DNA of 64,000 nucleotides from Zymoseptoria tritici IPO323 (lineage: Eukaryota > Ascomycota > Dothideomycetes > Mycosphaerellales > Mycosphaerellaceae), in assembly GCF_000219625.1 (NCBI RefSeq), contig NC_018216.1:3038001-3102000 (forward strand), in the 5' to 3' direction. Below the pieces are notes generated by a model that ran no database searches, was not told the origin of the DNA, and was given only the letters and a program-made list of their open reading frames with translations. The position numbers were made by a program, and so were the translations under genes. Shown piece by piece: positions 9,126-21,132 of this stretch; within the stretch, counting starts at the first letter, position 1; the number at the start of each line of letters is the position of its first letter.

Positions 9126-10309
9126 GTGTTGGAAGATGACTAATCGTTATAGAAGATGTCCTGGAATTCGAGTCCATCTAGTGAGGTGAGGTAGGCACGC
9201 ATGGACGCGCTTCCGACCACGGCCTTCGCCGTGAAACATGCCCTGAATCTACTCGGTCAAATCAGCATCACAACGACCTCGATCTCGTGAATCGCTGGCA
9301 GCCACTCTCTCAAAGACCCTCCTATCTGTGCCACCGCTGGACACCTCGTTACGATGGAGATGATGCATGTTCTGGGGTCGAAAATTGGAGGTTTGCCGGA
9401 TCAGCCCTCTGAAGACATTCGCAGAAGCATCTTGCGACTAGGAGATCCGACACTGATCAAGAAAGTCAGCATCAGTAGGCCTCGATCCCTATGAACCGGT
9501 TGACCGCTTGTACATACCCGCGTTGCCTCCCATCTGCGCCAGCACTGAATGCCGCAGACATATGGCACTGTATCGGAGATGCTGCAAAGTCTGTTGCCAA
9601 ACTTCTTAGGCCTGCCGGTCTGCCTTACTACGCAAAGCAGTGAGTGTTGATGTTTTGGAGAAAGATGACAGCGGATAGTGGAAGACTGTTGTACACCTCC
9701 GTACCACCGAATGCCGCGACAAACGAAAGTGAGCACATGACTTTGGCTGCGTCGTTACTGGGAAACAGTGAGCTCAGTGGCTGGAGGAGGAGATTCCAGC
9801 AGACTGACCAGCGCAAGGCCGCCTGAGGTAGCCTTCGACAGCAGGGTCGTCTCCTTGTAACAGACCAGGCCTTCCAACAAGTGGCTCGTCTTCGCTGACG
9901 GCGTGTCGTAGCTGTAATCTCGAAAGATGCCAATATCTGTGTATCCAGAGGATTTGGCAGGCTTCTCGCGTTCGATGAATCGGCGAGACGGATCTGATAT
10001 GTAAGGATTTCGATCCCTGTGGCTCATCCGGGATGCAATAACGTGTGCTCGTTGGACGACCAAAACGGGCCGATGTCTGCAGAGCTGGGAGCTTGTCACG
10101 TCGGATAATCTGGAGGCAGAAGGTGCAGATTCCTGTGACCTTGCTGCCCGGCTCTGATGTATTGAGTACGCCAATCTTTGAGAAACAATACCCGCTTGGA
10201 CAAGCAGCTCGTCTACCGTCTTCCTTCTTTACAATGTTTGACGAGCTGCTCGTCTACAAGAAGCGATGGTCTTGCCAACGGGCTACTCGTATACGGCACG
10301 GGTCCTCGA
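9126..10309. other. Low-coding stretch with diverged internal duplication
   Basis: The segments near 9255-9360 and 9455-9560 resemble each other (CAGCATCA, then CCTCGATC, then ATCTG-GCCA) with about 200 bp spacing, suggesting an old tandem duplication. A minus-strand frame at 9755-10174 (139 codons, with RNPYISDPSRRFIEREKPAK) looks mildly protein-like, but I cannot assign it. No complete gene can be supported. Confidence 0.3.
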
Positions 10310-11060
10310 CGAACTCCTGCGCGTACGCTTGCGCTCTCTGGCGCAGCACGAAGACCTCATCGCCTTCAACTTCATCGTCCTGGCACAGACCGTCGATATC
10401 CGGGCTGTTGGCACTATTGATGCGTATGCTTGCCGAGAGCAGGGGCTGGTGAAACTGGCGAAAGGCTCCGTGTGCGGATACACAACATCGTCATCTTCGG
10501 TCCGATCATTGAAGATGCTGCAAATTGTCCGACTCCTCCCCGGCTCCCTCTGCGCCGCCCTCCGCCGACCATGCCCTTTTCTTCCAGCATGTCACTCCAG
10601 AAGTGCCTCGCCGCGCGGAGAGCGTGTGAGACTTCGCTTCCTCGGTCGAATTTGTGGCTAGCGAAGGAAACCGGGTCGAAGCTTGAGATCCTTGACGAGC
10701 TTACGAGTCGAGAGAAGCCCAAATGCCAATGTTCACGCCCTGGGTCGTACTCTCGGCCAAGGATCGACCTTTCTGCTCGCTCGGGTCCTACAGGCGTAGA
10801 TTCCGACGGACCGGTCTAGGCTGAGACCTTCGAGCATCACGGACATGCTGGAAATCGTTACAGTACTCAATTTCCAGAGGCATTCTCCAACCGCATTCGT
10901 GCGTTCCGGATATTGGACACCGAAAAGATCGATACTGTGCCAAAAGAGACGTGCAGAATGATAATTGTATTGGGAACTATGAACCTACCGAATACCCACC
11001 ACCGTTGGCGAGCAGATTGAGCTCCTTCGCGTACGCTCACACTCCCTGACACAGCTCGAA
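10310..11060 (-). repeat. Decayed fragments of the acidic repeat gene
   Basis: On the minus strand about 10440-10310 encodes INSANSPDIDGLCQDDEVEG, clearly related to the repeats at 8530-8620 and 8730-8790. Nucleotide similarity is evident (GACCTC-TC--CTTCA-C on the plus strand, and GTTGGCACTAT in both). A further fragment at about 10995-11050 resembles 10310-10355 (CTCCTTCGCGTACGCT against CTCCTGCGCGTACGCT). Stops interrupt all frames. Confidence 0.4.
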
Positions 11061-11616
11061 GCATGCATTCGGATTGGCAAGCTATAAATCTGAAGACAGG
11101 TCAGCATGTGCGTCTATCATCGAGGAGGAGATGAATGGATGATGAATGTTGAAGGTAGTCAGATAATCGCGTTCGCAGCAATTGCCGTAGCATCTGAGTG
11201 AGCTGGGTATAACGAAGTATTGTCATCATGAAAGGGAGGGAGGATGTCGAGGGTGATGCTTACCATGAAACCTCTGCAGTTGTGTTATTTGACCACAACT
11301 TTCAATCTCTGATTGTCAAAGCATTGCAGGATCAAGTTGTCCGAGACCTGCTATCGCTGCCTTGTCGATCGCACGATCGCACGATCTCCTGTCCATCTTC
11401 ACATCCTGTGCGATGCCGCGGAATGAATTTCCACGAGAGCATCCATGTTGATGGAGAAAGTAGGAGAAGAAATGAATTGTCCTTGGACTTTCCGAAAGTT
11501 TCGGCGTTCGCGGCAGTCCCGCCTGCCTGCCAAGCGACGTCAAAGCTCCATCCATACAACCTCCCATCTCGCGACCGGCTGCCGACTTTCACTTCCGGAC
11601 AACAACGACCGACAGC
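11061..11616. other. Intergenic region upstream of the YRA1-type gene
   Basis: Open frames at 11228-11707 (plus) and 11316-11673 (minus) show no recognisable domain and overlap the first exon of the next gene. The region should hold the promoter and 5' UTR of the RNA export factor. Confidence 0.35.
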
Positions 11617-13105
11617 ATGGACCGCAGCCTTGACGAGATCATCAGCGAACGCCCCGAGCGCCCGGTACGACAAATCGAATACACCACGAGGGATAGACTC
11701 TCACTAACACAGACTCAGCGCGGCGGAGGCAGAGGCAGAGGAGGCCGTGGAGGCGGCGGAGGTGACAGACGACCACCACCACCGAGAGCGCCTCGTCGAG
11801 AGGAGTATCCCAGAGATGGCGTACGAAAGGTATGAAGCGGATGATTTCATGAACCAGGATCCGTTGTGCTGATGCGAATATCCCTACGCAGGTGCCTTTT
11901 TTCCCCAGTAATCCGGTCGCCGAACACCCTTTCCGAGGACTCGATTGTCGAACCATGGATAGCGACTCGCGACAACGCCAGACCGAGCTAACAGGGCGTT
12001 CCTGCCGTACAGTACCGACGCGATGAACCCGCCAACCTCGACTCGTACGGATGTCTTGATGAAAGAGAGATGGACCATGGGCTGACGAGGCGTAGCGACT
12101 GGGTACACGATCGATTCGAGGGAGAACGATACGGTGGGTGGAGATGAGCAAAAGAGGCATTGGGCACAAACTGATACTACTGCAGACCGCTCGCAGAGAC
12201 ATGCGCCAGTTGAAGACGATCGTTATGCTCCGCGTGGTGCCGCAACGTACGAAGCAATGTCCATAAAGTCCATTGCGACGCCAACTAACTCTTAGCCACA
12301 GCACTGGTGGAAGCAAGATCCGTGTCGACAACATCCACTACGAGCTCACAGAGAACGACCTTCGCGTACGCCCTCAATCGGAAACCCTCCTTCCACACGA
12401 TCTAACACCACCTAGGAACTATTCGAACGCATAGGCCCAGTCGCTTCCGTCCGCCTCCTCTACGACCGCGCCGACCGCTCCCAAGGAACCGCATTCGTAA
12501 TCTACGAAGACCCACGCGACGCATCCGATGCAGTCCAGCAATTCGACGGCCAAAATGCCAACGGTCAAGCAATTCGCATGACCCTCCTGCCCGCCGGCCC
12601 AGCACCTTCCGCACCACGCGGCTCGCTCTTCGACCGCATCGAAAAGCCACCACGCAGCCTCTTCGACCGGATCGACAATGGTCCCGACCCTCGAGACGAT
12701 AGCCGCAGACGAAGACAGCGAAGCGATAGCCCTCGCAGAGGAGGTGGAGGCCGAGCGGCATCAGACGTCGACCGCTACGTACCCGGAGGAGCCCGCGGCG
12801 GCGAGCGATCCCCAATCCGACGCAGAGGCACACCGCGTGAAGGCGGCCGACGACCAGGCGCGAGGAGAGAGGAGAGTGGCACAGGTGGACGTGGAGGCAG
12901 AGGAGGACGCCGCCCACGTACCGATGAACAGGGACATGAATTGGTGGGTGGACGACCTCGCAAGACGGCGGAAGAGCTGGACGCTGAGATGGCGGACTAT
13001 TGGGGCTCGAAGGGAGGAGATGATGCACCGGCTGGGAATGGCGAGGCGACTGCTGCGAGCAACGGAGCGAATGGCGGTGCCGGGGATATCGATATGGATA
13101 TTTGA
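11617..13105 (+). CDS. YRA1: YRA1/ALYREF-family mRNA export factor
   Basis: I reconstruct seven exons: 11617-11664, 11719-11829, 12013-12044, 12096-12133, 12186-12246, 12302-12365, 12416-13105. The protein starts MDRSLDEIISER, the conserved N-terminal UAP56-binding motif of Yra1/Aly proteins, then an RGG-rich segment and REEYPRDGVRK. A single RRM follows (KIRVDNIHYELTENDLRELF, then GTAFVIYED). After it come twin SLFDRI motifs, an Arg/Gly-rich region, and the C-terminal UAP56-binding box GGRPRKTAEELDAEMADYW. The product is nuclear and, by family, couples transcription and splicing to mRNA export through TREX and Mex67. The introns have CTAAC or CTGAC branch sites; 11665-11718 and 12045-12095 are multiples of three, the former without a stop. 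The 183-nt second intron (11830-12012) is long for this genome and could hide a micro-exon. Confidence 0.9.
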
Positions 13106-13569
13106 AGGGTTTGAGATGCCCAATTGAGCGAGCACGAACAACCAGGAGGAACGATACATACGTAAGATGAGGGAAGTGTATGATCATCGAGACAATTTGC
13201 ATTGGGCTGGAAGAATGGAAAGCTCTTTCTGTGTGAGGCATGGCCGAAAGCTTCGCCAAATTGTCTTGTCTGGGAGAGTACCTGAGTTGTTCAGTGGTGA
13301 CGCCGTGACAATAGAGGAAGATCATCGGCAATGCTGTCCAGAGCCAAATACTGGCGATGTCATTTCATGAGAGAGAGAGAGAGGAGAGAATGGCATTGCG
13401 CCTCGAGCCCTTGCTTTGAGCGCATCAGTAGACTCCCAGTAAAAGCGTCCACACGTAGCCGATTTTCCTGAAAAGCGACTCGCATGCCATTCTTATCAAT
13501 CAATGCTTTTCCCATTCCTCCTTCCCGATTTCACCAGCCGCTGTTCATTCGAGATCATGACTCCCACCC
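13106..13569. other. Convergent intergenic region with GA microsatellite
   Basis: This lies between the 3' ends of the YRA1-type and PHD-finger genes. A (GA)n tract sits at about 13371-13390. No coding signal is seen. Confidence 0.5.
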
Positions 13570-15733
13570 TCACGACACCAAATGCCCATACTCCGCCTGC
13601 CACCTGGCAATATTCTCCTGCAACTTCACCGCCATCTCCGCACTACTCAATTCCTCAAACTTCGATTCCACCTCGACCTTATGAACACCCTCCCCGTCCC
13701 CACCACCACCAGGAGGCTGCACAGCTCCACCCGCCGACAACGACTCCTCACCACCGCTGCCGGGACTGACACCACTCGCCACTGCCGGCAGTCCAAGCTC
13801 ACCCTGCTGCTTCGCAATATACGCACTCATATTGTTCAGCGCCAAGCTCATATTCGTAAATGTCTTCTCGACCTCTTCACCCGCATTGATCGTCGTTCTC
13901 CCATTGCCATTCCCATTCACGACATTTTTCTTTGGTCGGCCAAATTTCCGACCCGTGCCATTGCCATTGGTATTGCCATTCTCCGCCGCGCTCGGACTCG
14001 TCTTGCTCGTGCCGTTGCCGTTGGTGTCTGCGTTCGCGCTGTCTTGTCCTTCATCGCCACTGCCGGTCGTGGCTTGGGTTTGGAGTCCTCTCTTTCGACC
14101 AAAGGGGCTGGAGGCGGCTTGTTCGAGGTTGCGTTTTGTGTATTGATTGTTTCCGAGCTTCTTTCCTGGTTTCTTGCCGGGTCCTTTCTTGTGTGATATT
14201 TTCTCGACGGGTGCGGGTGGTGATGGAGGTTGTGAGGACGGTGGTGGTGGGGAGTCGTGATGGCTGGGGGCTACCTCAGCTCCATCGTCGTCCAGCTCTG
14301 CTTCTGCGAGTTGTGTTAGTGGTGGAAGATCTCGCTCACTCAATGTCCTGATCTCACCGTCGTTTCGCCGACTTCTCGCTCTGTCCAATCTACGGTTTGC
14401 GGCCTCGGCTCTTGCTCGTTCCCTCTCCTTTTCTTGCTCAGCCTGCTTGACTTGTCGCGCGGATTGTGCTGCCTCTGCCTTGGCTTTCTTGATCTTGCTG
14501 GTAGTGGGATTTCCCTCTCCGTCTGTGTCGTCCTCGAGATCGGCGGTTCTGGTGACTGATGGTACCGACATTGAGGCCGTCCTCTGACGTTTGCTCTCAT
14601 GCTTGCTGTGGAATCATCAGCCTGTGACTCTTGTCTCCTTCAGGATTTCACTCACTCTTCACTGCTATCGTCGCGACCGCGCTTCCCAACCCTCCTACCA
14701 GTACCCGTACCACCATCTGCCGCGCGCTTGCTCTCTTCAATCGCTCGCTTCAGTTGTTCCTCTTCATCGTCGTGCTCTTTACTCCTCATGGTACCCCTCC
14801 TCCTACCGGTAGTAGGATCGACACTCCCACGAGAAGCTGCCAAATCACGCTCTTTCTTCGCTTTGTCGTCATGCTTGCTGACGGAGCCCTTTCGCGAGGC
14901 TTTCGGATGTAGTGGTAGGTAGAGGGAATATTTCTGCCTGTTGTTCTCAACTTTAGCTGCTGCATGTCGGGTGGGTGCGTCGTGATAGCGCGCCATGGTG
15001 ACGCTGTCGCATGTGGTGTGGAGATGTTGTAGGTGTGTGAGAGCGATGTCGCTGTGAGTGTGTTGCAAGCTTGCCTTCACTCGCGGCGGAGCTGCTCAGG
15101 TGACAGCGGTGACGCCTGCCATGACTGGAGCTATCGCGAGCTCCCGCAAATGACAAGACCGACCGATGACGAATACTGGGGTTTTATCTGCGAAGGAAAT
15201 GAGAAATGAACGTACCCGTTGACATCCTTATGCACCGAGTGCTGCTTTGGACGACACAGCTCGCAAAAGTATTTGTCCGGACTTTGACTCTCCTCGACAA
15301 TTCCAACGCAACCTCCATGCTGCCAGACGCTGCATCCATCACACAGGATGAACAGTCCACCAGCGTCTTCTGACTGTGCATCCGGGATATTGTCAAAGGC
15401 TTCGCTGAGAGGCGGGCCTGGATAATCTTGGTGTCCGCAAATGCAGCGTGTAATTTCCTCCTCATCTATCGCCTCTTCATCCGGATCATCTATCGCTTCT
15501 GCGCTCTTCCCAGGGCTGTCCTCTTTCTGGAGGAGTTGTGCTCGTTGACTTCGTCGTGGTGGCTCGCTGATGTCCTCTGAAGAAAGTGAACGGGGTGTCG
15601 CCGATGTCTGTGCGTTTCCTCCGCGCGTATTGCGGTCTTGACGGCTGGAAGACAGAGAGAAGGATGTAGTAGATGTTGGTGCTGCCGGAGCAGCACCGCG
15701 TGTGCTCCTCCGCGCCGGCGGCGACGGCGGCAT
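13570..15733 (-). CDS. PHD-finger chromatin protein, Cti6-like
   Basis: Three exons are read on the minus strand: 15733-15216, then a second exon ending at 14656, then 14605-13570. Exon 1 starts MPPSPPARRSTRG and carries a PHD zinc finger around residues 105-165 (RCICGHQDYPG, FILCDGCSVWQHGGCVG, YFCELCRPKQH). Exon 2 includes KYSLYLPLHPKASRKGS and RSKEHDDEEEQLKRAIEES. Exon 3 has a basic coiled coil, a poly-Gly/Asn region with GRKFGRPKKN (AT-hook-like), and a helical C-terminus. The layout matches fungal Cti6-type proteins, which in yeast belong to the Rpd3L histone deacetylase complex and read methylated H3K4; function here is inferred. The first intron donor is GTACGT at 15215, but the acceptor could be at 15004 or at 14938, so residues around HKDVNG are uncertain. 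The second intron, 14655-14606, has a GCTGAT branch site. Confidence 0.8.
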
Positions 15734-18400
15734 GGTGGATTTCGGGCTCGTCGAAAATCGGCGAGATCAGCGGAATTGCAGGAGACGATGTTGAGAATTT
15801 GTATCCGAGAGTCGCCGATCAAGTTTGCTGTCGGACTGGATGGTCAATGGTCAGTCAATGAAGCGGAGTGTGCTCGCGTAGATTGAGCTTCCTCCGAGCG
15901 TGATCAGCAGGCAGTGGTCCAGCCGAGAGAATGTGATGAGGAAATTGTAGAGAGTTTCTGAGAGTGAAGACGAGGAAGAGAATTGAAAGAACTGGTGTAT
16001 GTCGTCGTTGTAGTGGTGGAGGGGTGAGAAGCAGAGAAGAGGCGGTGCGTGGTGTGGACTGGACTTCGCGCAACAGCATTTCCCCATGGCCCGCGATGAG
16101 ATCAGGCCAAAGCCGACTTCGAGCTTGCACGAGATGCCTGAGGCACCAACATGGTTCTTTTTGCCAAATGGTCGCAGACAGCGATATCATTGCCACCAAT
16201 CTGGCCTCATTCTCACTCGTCTTGCTGGCAACATTGTGAAATGCTGATGGACTGTGAGGCGAATCTGAAGTTCAGTAGAAGAAGTAGGGTCGATGGCAAG
16301 AGCATCAGGACAGCAAGCTGGAAGCTGGAAGCTGGAGAGTGTGATGAGAAGCTCGGAGGAGGAGCGCACCTCCGCCACCACCGAAAGACACTGAGGCATG
16401 ATTTGGCGGGACGCGGGGTTTCAAGTAAGGTAGCGCAAGCAGCCGGCAGCAAGACTCCGAGGATAATCGAAACGAGATCATGCAGAGAAGGGTGAAACGA
16501 ATCATGGAAATGGTAATGCGGTGGTGGTCCGGGAAGCTGGTCTCATCAAGGTTTGTGGGAGTTTCTTCCCCGTTGATTGGGCCGCGATGATGCCAAGCGG
16601 GCTCTTCCAGCTACACTGCGCTGCGTTGGCTTCGTGTCGGTGAAGACCAGTCAAGCAAATGCCGATGTTGATGAAGAAGGCGCTTATGCTAGAGACGTTT
16701 CTAGAAACTTGTGCTTATGTTCGAGCTACGTTGGACGACGAGGCTTGATGCTGTTGGCTGTACGGAAGCCAAGAAGGAGGATATAGCGAGCATAGGACAT
16801 CAGCATCAGCCTGCACAAGGTGCAAGTCTGCCTCATGCTCGTCGATAATGATCATGCTTTTCGCGATGCCCAGGAGGCCAAGCTGCCAGTATGATAACAC
16901 CGCCTTCGAAGCACGCTGCACATCCGCGTACGGTGTTGCGTGTATGACCCGCAAGACTGCGCACCGCAACGTCAGATTACCGCCAACGCATAGCAGCCGT
17001 CGCAGGATGAATGTCGGATACGCCGGTCTTGTAGGGAGTCTGCTTCCTTGCTACACCACATACTGCAGCGTGGCCTTTGGACCCTTACCATCCATTGCTG
17101 CGATCGCGACATACCCTGTCCTGCAGAGTAAGCGACAGTAAGTCGCAATACGTGCATCTACTAGACTCGTCCGGTCGTGAACTGGAGTGTAAGAAATGAC
17201 GATCGTGTATGCATCGGCAGTCGGGGTGCACGGCGCGCCAACGCCGCCAAGGGAGAACGGTCGGAGGTCGCAGTGCAGCAGTGCAGCATTGCAGCATTGC
17301 ATACATGTGTAGTAGGACCCTTCAAGTCGGTGGAGGGCTCTCCAAGTAGTCGGTCAGAGTGAGAGCAACGTGTTAATTGTCGGACAAGGAGAGACCACGT
17401 CCACTTGAAGCAGCATCGCTGGCAAGCTCAAACTTCAAGGAAATCAGTCCGCTTGGCAATGGAGATCCAAATAGAAACTATCGCAGCCTTGACTGGGCGG
17501 TATCTCGGCGGATGTGCCCTGCTCGTGCATTCGCTTCGATCCGTCGGTCCCCGGGATATGCGCCAAGTCGAAAGACGCTGGATACGCAAAGGAGTCAAGA
17601 GACCGCTCGTAGCGGTTGCAGACGGAAGAAGATCCAAGCCGTGAAAGAAGATAAGGCCAAGCGCGTGCATCGACAGTAGTGGAAAGTCAATGTAGTAGTC
17701 TGACCTGAACAGGGCCAGTGCGTCTAGGTCTAGCATGCATGAGCCGAAGACGACAGAGTGCTCAGTGGTGGTTGTTGTCCCGTTTCAGATTGCGTCTGGC
17801 AGAGAGGAATGTCTCAACTCTCAACACACGTTGGAGGACTCCATAGTCAGCCAGCCCGCAACGACATCCAGAACAGCCGCCAGACGTCGCAGTATGACGA
17901 TTGAAAAACTCCCGCAAGAGATGCAACTAGGATGCTGGTGTTTCCGATGGCACAGGGCAAAGATCCGCAGTCTCCCGAGTCCTGATCCCAGCACAGATGA
18001 AGTGTTTGAACTTGGCAATCGCTGGGCGCGGGCATCAGACTCGCTTGGCTGCGCAACTCTCAATCAAATCCATCCCTAGTGGAGACGGGTGTCTGGACGA
18101 CGTCGGTTCGATAGCCTCATCGTACAGCAGGGCGAGTAGCATCATCCCTCCTAGTCGTGGAGTGAGTTTGGTTTTATATATCTCCGAGTGGGCCCTACTC
18201 TCCCCGATGTTGAGGTCGCAGCATTTCTTCGGACAGCCATTTGAAGCATTTTCCAAGGTTGTCTTCCCGTCGTCCAAGCATTCTCTCCGTTAATTAATCA
18301 GCCGGTCGGTCGTCTGTTCCTCTATTTCCCCTCCCCTCCCATCCTCTCGCTCCGGGCCGGGCAAGCGCTATCTGGTCGGCCTCGCTTTCGGAATTGCATC
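15734..18400. other. Long intergenic region
   Basis: About 2.7 kb without a gene I can support. Open frames reach 114 codons but show no domain, signal peptide or splice consensus. A TATA-like TTTTATATATCTCC at about 18171-18184 may belong to the kinase gene downstream. The part next to 15733 should hold the PHD-protein promoter. An orphan or noncoding RNA gene cannot be excluded. Confidence 0.35.
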
Positions 18401-20709
18401 ATGAGCTCTTCAACCCGCTATGCCACGACCAGATTCGGCTGTCGTCAATATTCCGAGGGTACGTGAATTGATTCTTGCATGTTTTATTCCATGATCATCT
18501 GTCTGAGACTGTACTACAACGACGAGTATCAGCTCACACAAATTCATCAATCACAGACGGCGCATTGGCCTACGAATACTGGATTGACCCGAAGGATTTG
18601 CGAACTCGCGACGATGACCTAACACCGCCGCACTTCAAGGCCGGAACACTTGAATCCCTCTATTTCAATTCACGATCACCCAGGAACAGGTTTGCTGCTG
18701 CTGATAGTGTCGATGCGAACAACGACAACCGTGGGCTGTACCTCGACACCTCCCACGGCGCTCCCACGGCTCCCGGCACGCGCGAACTCGCTCGATCCCA
18801 GAAGCTCCAACAAATCCTTTCCAGAAAGCGCCCGGCCACCTCGACTTCCTCGACTTCCTCGAATTACACCAACAACACTTCACCCACCAGCATGACAACC
18901 GAAAGCGACGTGCGACACGCGCGCAACATGCCGGACATGTCGTCGTCGCCGCCGGTGCATGAGAAAAAACCGGGATTCTTCAAACGTCATCTTGGCCCGC
19001 ACCGACGGACCAGCAGCATCAATAATTCTCCCGCCGCCGCCCCCGCCGTTGCGCATTCACATTCACATCCACCTTCGCCCTCCATTCCACCACCACAACT
19101 GCAACAATCATCAAATCCACGATCCACCAGCCAAAATCATGCGACAAATGCGACAAATCCTCCCACCCTCACAAATGGCAACGGAAATGCCGCGGCGCCC
19201 AAATCCGTGCTACGCCAGCCATCCTCACCCACTTCCAACACTCACAATATCCGCAATACAAGGTCACCCCAATTAGCCGAAGATGACGTAGCTGCCGACC
19301 GACCGCAAATCCTGGTGAATGGTGCTCGCGACGAGGCTGAAGCTGAAGCTGAGGCGGAGGATGCAGTGGTCTATCCGGACGGATTGCCGACCCCGCTTAG
19401 CACCAAAAGCTCCAGAGGTGGTATCAAATGGGCCGAGAATTTCGGCGATGAACCCGAAAGGAGACCGCGTCGGAACAGCTCAGCAGCGACACATGGTCGG
19501 AGGTCGTCCATCTATTCCAAAGCTGCAGAGGGCGATTATCTGGAAGGTGTCGATCGAGGTGCTGGTTCAAAAGCGCGGCGCTTGTCCGTGCATCTGCCGG
19601 AGACCTTGGAAGTCGATGAATGTCAATTGGAGCAACACTTCAATGTCATGTCACGTCTAAGTCAAAAGGACATTGGTGAAGGTGGAGCTGCGATTGTCCG
19701 ACTAATGAAGAGCAAAACAGCCGGCACGGAAAAGACGAAGGAGAGATTGTTCGCCGTCAAGGAGTTCCGCGCACGAGATACCACCGAGGAGGAAGAATAC
19801 GACTACGTCCGCAAAATCAAATCCGAATACGCCATCTCGAAATCATGTCAACACCCAAACATTGTCAGCACATTCCGACTTTGCATCTCACACGAGCGGT
19901 GGTTTCACGTCATGGAGTACTGCGAGCTGGGCGACCTCAACGACCTCATCAAGAAGAACTACTTCTCAGTCGAAGACCGCAACTGTATGTTCAAGCAACT
20001 CATCCGAGGCGTCGACTACCTCCACAGCCGCGGCATCGCACATCGCGACATCAAATCCGAGAACCTCCTCGTCAACAAAGACGGCTGCCTCAAAATCGCC
20101 GACTTCGGCACCGGCGAAGTCTTCTCCGGCCAACATCCCGGCTGCCGCAACTGCAGACGACAATCCATCATCGACCCAGAGGAACCCATCCGCCTCTGCG
20201 CTCCCGGCTGGGTCGGCAGCCGACCCTACATCGCACCGGAAGTCTACCAACGCAAAGGCGATTACGACCCTCGCGCCGTGGACGTCTGGTCCACCGCCAT
20301 CGTATACCTCACCCTCTGTTTCGGCGGCAACCCCTGGGACGCCGCCAGCCTCGAGTGCAAGAATTTTAACATATACTGCGACACGTGGGACCAGTGGCTG
20401 GAGAAGTACCCCGACGGTGAAATCAAAAAGGGGAGAGAGTTACCTGCTTTCGCGGGTACGAAGCAGTTTCAATCATTGGACGATGCGTCGACGAAAGTTC
20501 TCATGTTTGGCATGTTGCATCCGGATCCGACGAAGCGGTGGACGATTGCGCAGGCGCTGGAGAGTAAGACGGTGACGGAGTATGCGTGTTGTCAGCAGGA
20601 AGGGTATAGTGATGATATCCGGAAGAGGCAGAAGAAGGCGTTGCATAATCATGTTCCGCCGAAGGATCCGAAGGGTCCGAAGTTTTTGAAGCCGAGCTTT
20701 ACGCATTGA
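18401..20709 (+). CDS. HAL4/SAT4-type serine/threonine kinase
   Basis: A short first exon (18401-18458, MSSSTRYATTRFGCRQYSE) is joined through a 98-nt intron (18459-18556, GTACGT...CACAG) to 18557-20709; the join keeps frame and gives YSEDGALAYEYW. The long first half is disordered and Ser/Pro/Asn-rich. The kinase domain starts near SQKDIGEGGAAIVRLMKS and has FAVKEF lysine, HRDIKSENLL, intact DFGTGEVF, and GSRPYIAPEVY. The insert with GCRNCRRQSIIDPEEPIRLC between DFG and APE and the YCELGDLNDLI segment are typical of the yeast HAL4/HAL5 (NPR/Hal) group that stabilises Trk potassium transporters and nutrient permeases at the plasma membrane. Family assignment is from pattern memory. All catalytic residues are present, so it should be active. 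It ends 424 bp from the convergent spermidine-synthase-like gene. Confidence 0.85.
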
Positions 20710-21132
20710 TTTGTGGAGGGAGTGCACGGAATGGAGTGTGGTGGACGTTCGACCTGGGAGGCGATGTGCATCACGAGGGATTGGAGATCACAGCAACACC
20801 AGCAGGGAAATACGTCAACAGGAGTCGATGGGACGCAGACAGGGAGGGGTGAGGATATGGGTGGGCCGTCTACAATTTTTCCGCATCACAGGTCACAGAA
20901 GACCTTCCATCGAGCGAGCTTTGGCGTGCGACGAGCATAAGCTTATCCGGTTTTCTCATTGAATGGACTTGATCGTCCAGCGGTCTGGATGGCTGGGAGC
21001 GATCGACGAAGCGACCGATCGCTATGGTTTTTCATTGTACATAACTATGCAGAATTTCCGGTTCCGATACCCTATTCTTGGTGGTGGCAGTCAGCAAACC
21101 TGCCCTACAAACCGAAAGCTCCATACCACAAT
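20710..21132. other. Convergent intergenic region
   Basis: Stretch between the 3' ends of the kinase and the spermidine-synthase-like gene. No coding signal or notable repeat is seen. Confidence 0.45.

Noticed and set aside
13570..14196. Plus-strand open frames across the PHD-protein gene
   Set aside because: They are reverse shadows of a coding exon; the minus strand has domain and splice support.
20000..20575. Long open frames in other phases within the HAL4-type kinase exon
   Set aside because: They overlap catalytic kinase motifs and reflect GC-rich codon use.
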